23,197 nucleotides of DNA, from IMG/VR virus record IMGVR_UViG_3300042564_001184, positions 1 through 23,197 of that record, one strand, 5' to 3'. Every line of letters starts with the position of its first letter. Positions within the stretch are counted from its first letter, which is position 1. This stretch comes from a virus. The translations under genes and the position numbers were made by a program. Of this stretch, positions 1-4,880 are shown piece after piece. The notes beneath the pieces are model-generated. The model had not been told where the DNA came from, did no database searches, and saw only the letters and a list, made by a program, of their open reading frames with translations.

Positions 1-184
1 ATAGCCCCATCTCAAAGCCACGCCACATCTTGACAGCAGGATGATTACGCCATCCAGCATGAGGATCGTCGTTTGATAGGACATTGAGGATTTGGTAGCA
101 CTCCAGGATTTGCTTGTTAAGTCGTTTATTGTCCAAAGCCTGGGCAGTGTTATAGAATGATTTGAATGGCATGAAAGTTTGCAT
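1..184 (-). CDS. Pyrimidine-dimer DNA glycosylase (endonuclease V-like), C-terminus cut by window edge
   Basis: This is the N-terminal 61 residues of a protein that runs off the left edge. It begins MQTFMPFKSF and carries LDNKRLNKQ, ECYQILNVL and GWRNHPAVKMW, a pattern I recognise from the pyrimidine-dimer glycosylase family of T4 DenV type (Pfam Pyr_excise), normally about 140 residues. Members cut the glycosidic bond at UV-induced cyclobutane dimers and nick the abasic site, using the N-terminal amine after Met removal. The ATG at 182-184 is preceded by a purine-rich GAGAGAAGAA stretch, and a good promoter lies at 219-247, so it is probably the first gene of a minus-strand unit. A UV-repair enzyme would suit a phage of sunlit water, but that habitat is inference. 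Confidence 0.8.
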   Translation of the reverse strand, partial: MQTFMPFKSFYNTAQALDNKRLNKQILECYQILNVLSNDDPHAGWRNHPAVKMWRGFEMGL

Positions 185-218
185 GTTCTTCTCTCGTTTA
201 ACGGAAACTTATATATAC

Positions 219-247
219 AGTATATCGTGGATAGTAGAGAATGTCAA
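219..247 (-). promoter_or_regulatory. Sigma70-type promoter for the dimer glycosylase gene
   Basis: On the minus strand, TTGACA (242-247) is followed by exactly 17 bp and then TATACT (219-224). This is a consensus -35 and a five-of-six -10. The predicted start is near 211, giving a leader of about 27 nt before the ATG at 184. The -35 box overlaps the right-hand part of a perfect hairpin (245-260). Confidence 0.8.
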
Positions 248-260
248 GCCTTTTGGCTTG
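245..260. repeat. Perfect 6-bp inverted repeat with TTTT loop overlapping a -35 box
   Basis: CAAGCC-TTTT-GGCTTG forms a perfect short hairpin between the stop of the 288-512 gene and the promoter of the dimer glycosylase gene. On the minus strand it is not followed by a T-run, so it is a poor intrinsic terminator. Because it overlaps the -35 (242-247) it could equally be an operator. Confidence 0.55.
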
Positions 261-287
261 TATTGTCCTCTTATTTACCGCCGAACT

Positions 288-512
288 TTACTGTATGTTA
301 TTCTTAACAGTGATTATACCTTGGCTCAACGCCGAGAACTTACTGCACCCATCGTGCTCGCATAGGTCATCAGCGAGGAACTCGTCGCAGACCTGCTTGT
401 CTAAAAGGGTAATTACTGTCTCAAGTGCAGCCCTAAAGCCTTTGTTATACTCTGCCTTGCCGATCTGCTCAAAGTCAGAGAGACGCATGTTTGCTATATT
501 ATTAATGTCCAT
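288..512 (-). CDS. Small hypothetical protein
   Basis: A 74-residue protein with no family I recognise. It is soluble-looking and mildly acidic, with a predicted helical stretch (FEQIGKAEYNKGFRAALETVI) followed by a CDEFLADDLCEHDGC segment holding three Cys and one His. These could bind a metal, but the spacing is not a standard zinc ribbon. The ATG at 510-512 sits five bases after the TAG of the upstream transglycosylase gene, and an AGGA-type ribosome-binding site lies across that stop codon. It is therefore probably cotranslated with the upstream gene. The N-terminal half looks like the small helical phage proteins that contain an AxxxGfxAAL pattern, which gives no function. Confidence 0.6.
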   Translation of the reverse strand: MDINNIANMRLSDFEQIGKAEYNKGFRAALETVITLLDKQVCDEFLADDLCEHDGCSKFSALSQGIITVKNNIQ

Positions 513-517
513 GGTTC

Positions 518-1054
518 CTATCCTGGGAATTGTGCTAGATATTCTCTAGTCCTGTCGGTAATGCCGTTCCATGCTGACCAGTTCTTTCCACCGTTAGACA
601 TCTTGAATGCTATCTTGGCATTGGTGTATGGGTCAAACAGGTCTTCGTTCCTGCTTAGATTAAACTGCTTTAGTCTTGCTGGTCCCAGAGAACCGATCAT
701 GTTAATCTGGAATAGACCGTATGAGTTGTCCCCTGTCTTGCTGTTCTTATTGTGTGCCATTGGTCGTCCTGTTGACTCCTTCATAGCAGTTGCCCAAGCC
801 GTCTTTAGACCATTACCACGGAAGCCAACTTCATGAAGAATGTTCTTCAGTTCGTGTGGCTTTAGCATTGTCTTCTTTGTATAAACAACCTTGACAGGCT
901 TTAGATTCTTAACAAAATTTAGGGTAGTGTCTGGCTTAACAACAACGCTACTGGTTGGCTCAACTACTGGGGAAGCCTGTGCTGGGTTGGTAATCGCAAA
1001 AGGCATTACGAACAGGGCAATAATTGTCTGGATTTTATGCTTATTGTTTTTCAT
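518..1054 (-). CDS. Secreted lytic transglycosylase-like lysis protein
   Basis: The protein has 178 residues when started at the ATG at 1052-1054. That start gives a clean Sec signal peptide: basic KNNKHK, a hydrophobic core to about residue 22, then an AQA-S cleavage site near residue 27. After a Val/Pro-rich linker comes a lysozyme-like transglycosylase (SLT) domain: AMKESTGRP with the probable catalytic Glu at residue 93, SYGLFQIN at 111-118 and a C-terminal NWSAWNG. Such domains cleave the MurNAc-GlcNAc bond. An upstream in-frame ATG at 1084 would add ten residues before the signal peptide and overlap the -35, so it is unlikely. The chosen start lies 6 nt behind a TATAAT box, which suggests leaderless translation. 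Export by signal peptide means it need not depend on the holin. Confidence 0.8.
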   Translation of the reverse strand: MKNNKHKIQTIIALFVMPFAITNPAQASPVVEPTSSVVVKPDTTLNFVKNLKPVKVVYTKKTMLKPHELKNILHEVGFRGNGLKTAWATAMKESTGRPMAHNKNSKTGDNSYGLFQINMIGSLGPARLKQFNLSRNEDLFDPYTNAKIAFKMSNGGKNWSAWNGITDRTREYLAQFPG

Positions 1055-1089
1055 CCTACAATTATACCAGGATACTATAGCCATGTCTA
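1055..1089 (-). promoter_or_regulatory. Promoter giving a near-leaderless transglycosylase mRNA
   Basis: On the minus strand, TAGACA (1084-1089, five of six) and TATAAT (1061-1066) are 17 bp apart. The -10 is followed by TGTAGG and then the ATG at 1054, so transcription would start at about the A of the start codon. It overlaps a divergent plus-strand promoter at 1078-1106. Confidence 0.7.
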
Positions 1090-1112
1090 CCCTGAAATGC
1101 TATAATTGTATC
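1078..1112 (+). promoter_or_regulatory. Divergent extended -10 promoter, leaderless configuration
   Basis: TATAAT (1101-1106) is preceded by TGC (an extended -10 TGn) and by a weak TAGCCA at 1078-1083 with 17 bp spacing. The next bases are TGTATC and then the ATG at 1113. The spacing of 6 nt puts the likely start point at the start codon. No Shine-Dalgarno sequence is seen. Confidence 0.65.
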
Positions 1113-1271
1113 ATGTCCAAGTTTAGGTACCCGATTTTCCCAGATAGAACATATACAATAGTATATGAAGACTTTGAATATGAGGTTACTGGCGAGGAGA
1201 TCGTTGCCATGTTTAGACGTGGAGCCTACCTAGAAAAGATACTTGAAGAAATTGAAACCGAATCCAACTAA
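1113..1271 (+). CDS. Small hypothetical acidic protein
   Basis: This 52-residue protein begins MSKFRYPIFP and ends EEIETESN. It contains TYTIVYEDFEYEVTGEEIVAMF, which reads like two beta strands followed by a helix, and no motif gives a function. The start was chosen because ATG 1113 sits 6 nt behind a TATAAT box; a longer reading upstream would run antisense through the transglycosylase gene. Its last 29 bases overlap the non-ATG start region of the following sulfotransferase-like gene, which suggests translational coupling. I would treat it as a real small gene of unknown role. Confidence 0.6.
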   Translation: MSKFRYPIFPDRTYTIVYEDFEYEVTGEEIVAMFRRGAYLEKILEEIETESN

Positions 1272-1788
1272 TACTATTATTCTTACCGTTCCTAGGTCTG
1301 GATCAAACCTGCTTGAAAATACCCTTGAGGCAATGGCACTCATAAGAATTACAAAGACTCATAGTTGCTGGATGGCTAAGAAGAACTTTGTTGTTACTAT
1401 TGTTAGAGATCCTCTAGATACCCTGGTATCCTGGGCAGCAATGAGAATGCACTATCGCAATGGCAAGATAGACAAAGACATAGTCGCACAGTATTGCTCT
1501 AGTTATAGGTATCTAATTAAAAATGCGTCTATTATATTAGACTACAACGAACTTGTTGAGGACCCATACAAAGTTACAAATAATATAATTAACTATATGG
1601 GAATGAAGACTTTCTTCCGTGCCCCCAAAATAAAAAGAAACCCAGATGTTCCGAAAAGAAGGTATTTGGTTTCTAGCACGTCATCAGATTATTATAAGGT
1701 TGCCAGAGAAATACTAGAGCAGGAAGATCTCTCAGAGTGCTACAGTCTTTATGAGCAAGCCCTTAGTCTGAAAACAAAGTTTGACTAG
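1243..1788 (+). CDS. Short sulfotransferase-like protein
   Basis: A 181-residue protein with both PAPS-binding signatures of the sulfotransferase superfamily. The 5'-phosphosulfate loop is PRSGSNLLE (about residues 17-25) after a beta strand IILTV. The 3'-phosphate motif is VRDPLDTLVSWAAM (about 54-67) with the conserved Arg and Ser. These enzymes move sulfate from PAPS to sugars or other acceptors. It is shorter than the usual 250-300 residues, so the acceptor-binding part is reduced. There is no ATG near the start: the TTG at 1243 or the TTG at 1252 is the likely initiator, overlapping the upstream gene. The end overlaps the convergent zinc-protein gene by 26 bp. The fold call is good; the substrate is unknown. 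Confidence 0.75.
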   Translation: MKKLKPNPTNTIILTVPRSGSNLLENTLEAMALIRITKTHSCWMAKKNFVVTIVRDPLDTLVSWAAMRMHYRNGKIDKDIVAQYCSSYRYLIKNASIILDYNELVEDPYKVTNNIINYMGMKTFFRAPKIKRNPDVPKRRYLVSSTSSDYYKVAREILEQEDLSECYSLYEQALSLKTKFD

Positions 1789-1972
1789 TATCTACTGGCT
1801 TGCCTGACACAAAAGCCTCGTGGCATCCGTAGCAGTAGTGTGTTGGGCTTCCGTAAAACTTCTTACCGCCCAGAGCAATACCCTCAGCCCTAGCCAACTC
1901 AATTAGTTTCTGAGATGGGGTGCCGTAGAAGATGTTGACAAGGTCATGGTTGCAATTAGTACAAATATTCAT
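1763..1972 (-). CDS. Small zinc-ribbon-like protein
   Basis: A 69-residue protein with CTNC at residues 4-7 and CYGC at 47-50, a paired CxxC arrangement expected to hold one zinc. Between them are YGTPSQKLIELARAEG and LGGKKFYGS, which I associate with small conserved actinophage and actinobacterial proteins of unknown role. The ATG at 1970-1972 lies 6 nt behind TATAAT. The gene is a single minus-strand unit inside a plus-strand island, divergent from the second sulfotransferase-like gene and convergent with the first, with a 26-bp overlap at the 3' ends. A DNA, RNA or protein adaptor role is possible but not shown. Confidence 0.65.
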   Translation of the reverse strand: MNICTNCNHDLVNIFYGTPSQKLIELARAEGIALGGKKFYGSPTHYCYGCHEAFVSGKPVDTSQTLFSD

Positions 1973-1984
1973 ATATTAATTATA
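1973..1984 (-). promoter_or_regulatory. -10 box in leaderless configuration for zinc-ribbon gene
   Basis: TATAAT on the minus strand (1979-1984) is followed by TAATAT and the ATG at 1972. The 6-nt spacing equals that of the neighbouring genes. No convincing -35 and no Shine-Dalgarno sequence are seen. Confidence 0.55.
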
Positions 1985-1989
1985 CCATG

Positions 1990-2004
1990 TGATAAAATTG
2001 TTAT
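1990..2004 (+). promoter_or_regulatory. Extended -10 box in leaderless configuration for second sulfotransferase-like gene
   Basis: TGA-TAAAAT (1990-1998) is followed by TGTTAT and the ATG at 2005, the same six-base gap and the same TGT that follow the other boxes. It is divergent from the box at 1979-1984, so the two genes share a short control region of about 30 bp. Confidence 0.6.
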
Positions 2005-2550
2005 ATGACAATAACAATACATAGCCACCAAAGATCTGGAACAATGTTCATACTTAATAATCTTTCCAGACTATTTGACATGGCTGGTCACAATCCTGGC
2101 ATACACAAAAGCCTGCTAGAAAACATTGACAATCCAGATAACTTTAAGATGGTGGTTCTCAGAGATCCAGTCAACACAATCCTATCTATCTATGTTCACA
2201 GCAAAGTCTTTATGCAAGACAAAGACATGTCACCAAACCTTGAGCATCTAAAGATGGCTATCGTTGGTTATGTTGAATACCACAAAGAAATTGAGAAACA
2301 TCTAGAGAATCTGCACGTTTACAAGTTTGGCAACCTAGAAGACATTGTGCTAGATATTGCGTCTAGGTTTGTAGAAATTCCAAAAGACTTTGTCTTCTTG
2401 AAAAATTCTGATTACGAAAACAATCCAGCCAGCGTTAAAGACGTGCCACTATACCAAGACACTATTAATAGCATTAGTGATTATGATATGTTTAAGCCTG
2501 CCATCGACATATACAACAGGCTAATTGAAAAGTCAAGTATAATTGTATAA
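2005..2550 (+). CDS. Second short sulfotransferase-like protein
   Basis: A 181-residue protein, the same length as the sulfotransferase-like protein encoded at 1243-1788, with the same two PAPS signatures. The 5'-PSB loop is HQRSGTMFILNNL (8-20), and the 3'-PB motif is VLRDPVNTILSIYVHS (51-66) with RDP at 53-55 and Ser 61. The rest differs strongly between the two, so they probably have different acceptors. The 5'-PSB residue usually written Lys or Pro is Gln-Arg here, as in some bacterial and viral sulfotransferases. The stop codon overlaps the next gene in a TAATG. A nucleotide-kinase-type P-loop is an alternative for the N-terminus, but the 3'-PB motif favours sulfotransferase. Confidence 0.68.
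   Translation: MTITIHSHQRSGTMFILNNLSRLFDMAGHNPGIHKSLLENIDNPDNFKMVVLRDPVNTILSIYVHSKVFMQDKDMSPNLEHLKMAIVGYVEYHKEIEKHLENLHVYKFGNLEDIVLDIASRFVEIPKDFVFLKNSDYENNPASVKDVPLYQDTINSISDYDMFKPAIDIYNRLIEKSSIIV
2538..2549 (+). promoter_or_regulatory. -10 box within the 3' end of the upstream gene
   Basis: TATAAT (2538-2543) followed by TGTATA and the ATG at 2550 repeats the leaderless pattern. Here the box lies inside the last codons of the second sulfotransferase-like gene, and the start overlaps its stop as TAATG. Readthrough from the upstream gene could also express the downstream gene. No -35 is seen. Confidence 0.45.
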
Positions 2551-2759
2551 TGGATCAAGAAGAAATCCAAAGAGAGATAGACAAGATTGTTTATCGCCTT
2601 GGACCTGCTGGCGAAGAGTTGTTCTCTTATGCCGTTGCCCTTGAGAGAATCCGTATATTTCAAAACCTTCAAACCCTGATTCAGCAAAAGGATTCTGCTA
2701 ATGACCAGATCGCTGCTGAGGTGCTGTCCTGGGCTTGGCAAGCACTAGCAGAACAATAA
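2550..2759 (+). CDS. Small hypothetical helical protein
   Basis: A 69-residue, probably all-helical protein (EEIQREIDKIVYRL, LFSYAVALERIRIFQNLQTLI, AAEVLSWAWQALAEQ) with amphipathic heptad-like spacing that suggests a coiled-coil or helical hairpin. I do not recognise a family. It starts in a TAATG overlap with the second sulfotransferase-like gene and ends 17 bp before the next start. Its place between modification enzymes and virion-type proteins does not settle a role. Confidence 0.6.
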   Translation: MDQEEIQREIDKIVYRLGPAGEELFSYAVALERIRIFQNLQTLIQQKDSANDQIAAEVLSWAWQALAEQ

Positions 2760-2764
2760 TACTG

Positions 2765-2776
2765 TATAATTGTCTT
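2765..2776 (+). promoter_or_regulatory. -10 box in leaderless configuration for virion-type gene
   Basis: TATAAT (2765-2770) is followed by TGTCTT and the ATG at 2777, again six bases. It lies in the only true gap (17 bp) between two plus-strand genes here. No Shine-Dalgarno sequence precedes the ATG. Confidence 0.6.
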
Positions 2777-3058
2777 ATGACTACTCACGCACTTGTAACA
2801 CTCAGCAACTCTACCGCCACTAGGCTTACCCCAGCAGTTCTACACTCTGGCATGGATATCACAATCCAAAACGTTCACGACTCTGCATACGTTTACCTCG
2901 GAGGAGAGGGCGTTACGTCTTCAAACTACGGATATCGCATTGCTCCTGGACACGCAATCTCTTGGGAACTACCTGGAAGAGATGCCATCTATGCAATCAC
3001 AAACACCAACAATTCTAAGATTGCTGTAATGAAAACCAATCTTGAGAGTGGTAATTAA
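2777..3058 (+). CDS. Small virion-type (decoration or fibre-associated) protein
   Basis: A 93-residue, beta-rich protein containing LTPAVLHSGMDITIQNVHDSA, YVYLGGEGVTSSNYGYRIAPG and ISWELPGRDAIYAITN. I recall this pattern from small conserved proteins coded beside tail-fibre genes in phages; it looks like a single jelly-roll or immunoglobulin-like fold. It has no signal peptide or membrane segment. The stop overlaps the start of the collagen-like gene in a TAATG, which implies the two are made in a fixed ratio and probably belong to the same virion structure. The structural role is inferred from context and composition; no enzyme motif is seen. Confidence 0.6.
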   Translation: MTTHALVTLSNSTATRLTPAVLHSGMDITIQNVHDSAYVYLGGEGVTSSNYGYRIAPGHAISWELPGRDAIYAITNTNNSKIAVMKTNLESGN

Positions 3059-3591
3059 TGTCTAGATTTACTAATCACACCGATGGTGTTCCTGGTCCAG
3101 AAGGTCCTGCTGGTCCTTCTGGCAGTGCAGCAGCACTTTACTACGGATCATTCTTTGACGAACTTCAACAGGATGCAGGTCAAGACACCATCCAGGCAAT
3201 GCGACTTAGAACTACAGACTTTGCAAATGGTATTTCTGTGACTGGAACTAATAGCACTAGGATTACTATGGGTCACAATGGCAAGTACAACATTGCCTTC
3301 TCTGCCCAACTTCACCAAACAAACAGTTCTGCCATTGTTAATATCTGGCTTGCTAAGAATGGAACCGCCATGGCTTGGACAAACACTAAGGCATCTATCA
3401 CTGCTAACAATCCTTATTATGTTGCTGCTTGGAACTTCTTTGTTGACGCTACCGCTGGAGACTACTACGAAGTGATGTGGTCTTCTAGTAGCGATCACAC
3501 CGTAATTGAAGTTGTTGCTCCTACTGGCACTGGTGCCAACCTACATCCTGCTGTCCCTTCTGTCATTCTTACTGTTAATCAAGTTGGATAG
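3058..3591 (+). CDS. Collagen-like fibre protein with C-terminal beta-sandwich
   Basis: A 177-residue protein. After a short N-terminus come about four G-x-y triplets (GVPGPEGPAGPSGS, residues 10-23), a minimal collagen-like stalk. The rest (about 27-177) is a beta-rich C1q/TNF-like head: ITMGHNGKYNIAFSAQLHQ and YYEVMWSSSSDHTVIEVV are characteristic, ending in VILTVNQVG. Such proteins trimerise and are found on phage fibres or head decorations, where they bind glycans or host surface. Translation is coupled to the preceding gene by TAATG. The glycosyltransferase-like gene that starts one base after its stop may modify this or another virion protein (inference). Confidence 0.75.
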   Translation: MSRFTNHTDGVPGPEGPAGPSGSAAALYYGSFFDELQQDAGQDTIQAMRLRTTDFANGISVTGTNSTRITMGHNGKYNIAFSAQLHQTNSSAIVNIWLAKNGTAMAWTNTKASITANNPYYVAAWNFFVDATAGDYYEVMWSSSSDHTVIEVVAPTGTGANLHPAVPSVILTVNQVG

Positions 3592-3592
3592 C

Positions 3593-4333
3593 ATGGACTT
3601 GGTATATGTTTGCCGTAAAGGCGATAATGAAGAACTTAGGTATTCATTACGATCCATTGAAAAATTTTCCCCGAACCATCGTGTCTGGGTTATTGGCTAC
3701 AAGCCATCCTGGTACACAGGAAACTTTATCCCACTACAAGATACGTCTACTAAGTTTAACAACATAAGGCTAGCCATGCTTGAGGTATGCAAGACTGCAG
3801 AGATCTCTGAAGACTTTGTTTTTATGAATGATGACTTCTTTCTAGTTGAGCCTGTTAATAAGTTTATTAATTATGACGGAGGTCTGCTTTCTGACAAGAT
3901 TAGTAGATACCGCCAAATAAGTCCAACTGGAACCTACACCATTTTGCTAAAAAAGACTTTTAGATATCTCAGAAGCCAAGGAATTAAGGCTCCAATTGAC
4001 TACGATATCCACGTTCCAATGGTATTTAGCAAGTCTAAACTGTTACCAATTGCTTATATGCCATTTCAGCCCAGGTCTTTATATGGCAACCTTTTGCAGA
4101 TAGCCTCAGAGACGATCACAGACGTTAAGAGATATGATTCTGCTAGTTCCATGAGCAGCCTATCCTACACTGAAAACAAGTATCCGTTTATTTCTAGTGA
4201 GGACAAGTCGTTTGCCCTGCTTAGAGATACTATCTTGGCAGACATGTTTCCAACGCCTAGCAAGTATGAGGTGCCCCTGGTAGGAATCGAACCTACGACT
4301 AAGAGATTAGAAGGCTCCTACTCTATCCACTGA
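3593..4333 (+). CDS. Stealth-like sugar(-phosphate) transferase; 3' end runs antisense through a tRNA gene
   Basis: The 246-residue protein starts at ATG 3593, one base after the fibre gene stop. The N-terminus MDLVYVCRKGDNEELRYSLRS and the later EDFVFMNDDFFLVEPV (74-88, with NDD at 79-81) match the CR1 and CR2 regions of Stealth-family proteins, which transfer hexose-1-phosphate or sugars to glycans. DIHVPMVF and PFQPRSLYGN agree with the following conserved region. The last 21 codons or so (PLVGIEPTTKRLEG...) are the reverse of tRNA-Arg at 4272-4344, an artificial-looking tail. The gene has apparently lost its own stop, so the functional domain probably ends near residue 224. A longer upstream reading inside the fibre gene is rejected because it overlaps it in another frame. 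Confidence 0.7.
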   Translation: MDLVYVCRKGDNEELRYSLRSIEKFSPNHRVWVIGYKPSWYTGNFIPLQDTSTKFNNIRLAMLEVCKTAEISEDFVFMNDDFFLVEPVNKFINYDGGLLSDKISRYRQISPTGTYTILLKKTFRYLRSQGIKAPIDYDIHVPMVFSKSKLLPIAYMPFQPRSLYGNLLQIASETITDVKRYDSASSMSSLSYTENKYPFISSEDKSFALLRDTILADMFPTPSKYEVPLVGIEPTTKRLEGSYSIH

Positions 4334-4344
4334 GTTACAGAGGC
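4272..4344 (-). tRNA. tRNA-Arg (anticodon UCU)
   Basis: A 73-nt cloverleaf read on the minus strand. The acceptor is GCCTCTG/CAGGGGC with one G-U pair, the D stem ACTC/GAGT, the anticodon loop CTTCTAA (UCU, decoding AGA), and the T arm GTAGG-TTCGATT-CCTAC. The anticodon stem GGAGC/TCTCT has a C-U mismatch at 31-39 and a G-U pair, so it is weaker than usual. CCA is not encoded. AGA is rare in many high-GC actinobacteria, so the tRNA would help this AT-rich genome. The Stealth-like gene overlaps it antisense by 62 bases. Confidence 0.85.
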
Positions 4345-4353
4345 TCAGGTAAT

Positions 4354-4758
4354 TTACTTACCCTTGTTATCTTCGTAAAACTTGCGAAGCCTATTGTCGT
4401 TAGCACAAAGGAACTTGAGTTGAGAGATGCTCCTCTTAGCCTCTTCAAACGTCTCCTGATCAACGACCGAGTTAATTAGTGCCAACTCTGCTGACTCGTC
4501 TACAAAGTCCATCTGACTGTGGTGCAGGTACTGTCCGCACTGAACACAAGGACGCTTAATCTTGTAGTTTTCAATATAGGTAATTACCTTGTCTGAATAT
4601 TCTGTGTTCTTTGCCACTTTATTTTCCTTCACTGAACTGTCTGTTGTTTCTTTTAGGTAGTACGCTACCGTTCCTTTGGAGCAGCCAAGTTCTTGACTAA
4701 TTTCTCCGTATGTTTTTCCCTCTGCTCTTAGGCGAAGGATGTCTTCCTTGTAACTCAT
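4354..4758 (-). CDS. HTH protein with degenerate HNH-like C-terminus
   Basis: The 134-residue protein starts at ATG 4758, with a GGAAAGG ribosome-binding site seven bases upstream; a longer reading would start inside the neighbouring tRNA-like gene. Residues 3-36 form a helix-turn-helix (YGEISQELGCSKGTVAYYL). The C-terminal part has CVQC (71-74), then HH (79-80) and D84, resembling the CxxC...HH..D.DH start of HNH nucleases that follow an HTH in phage and plasmid genes. Where the second Cys pair is expected, LCANDN (117-122) has only C118, so zinc and metal-ion sites look broken. It may be a DNA-binding regulator derived from a homing-type endonuclease. The gene lies between a tRNA and a tRNA-like gene. 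Confidence 0.6.
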   Translation of the reverse strand: MSYKEDILRLRAEGKTYGEISQELGCSKGTVAYYLKETTDSSVKENKVAKNTEYSDKVITYIENYKIKRPCVQCGQYLHHSQMDFVDESAELALINSVVDQETFEEAKRSISQLKFLCANDNRLRKFYEDNKGK

Positions 4759-4798
4759 GTTATACCTTTCCGTATATTTGTTAAAGCACTCTGCTGAG

Positions 4799-4875
4799 TC
4801 CTCCAGGTGGGGATCGAACCCACATGCCACCAATTACTCTTTCTACACCTTATAAGAGTGAGGAGATACTGGAGG
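4799..4875 (-). tRNA. tRNA-like gene with no recognisable D arm (anticodon uncertain)
   Basis: On the minus strand the ends are a perfect 7-bp acceptor (CCTCCAG/CTGGAGG, discriminator A) and a perfect T arm (GTGGG-TTCGATC-CCCAC). The 45 bases between them do not fold as D plus anticodon arms. One option is a hairpin CACT-CTTATAA-GGTG, with UAU as anticodon, leaving only seven bases for the D region and about 21 as variable arm. The other is a 6-bp stem ACTCTT/AAGAGT with a 12-base loop. It may be a decayed tRNA, a tRNA with a large variable region, or an unusual D-armless form. Confidence 0.5.
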
Positions 4876-4880
4876 CTTAA

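Noticed and set aside
162-365. Plus-strand open readings across 162-549 and 561-836
   Set aside because: They are antisense to better-supported minus-strand genes, have no ribosome-binding site and no family resemblance.
3506-3592. Hydrophobic N-terminus (MKLLLLLALVPTYILL) of the Stealth-like protein
   Set aside because: It is out of frame within the fibre-protein gene; ATG 3593 directly follows that gene and opens the conserved domain.
4759-4833. N-terminal extension of the HTH protein to 4833
   Set aside because: The extension is the translated tRNA-like gene; a good ribosome-binding site precedes ATG 4758.
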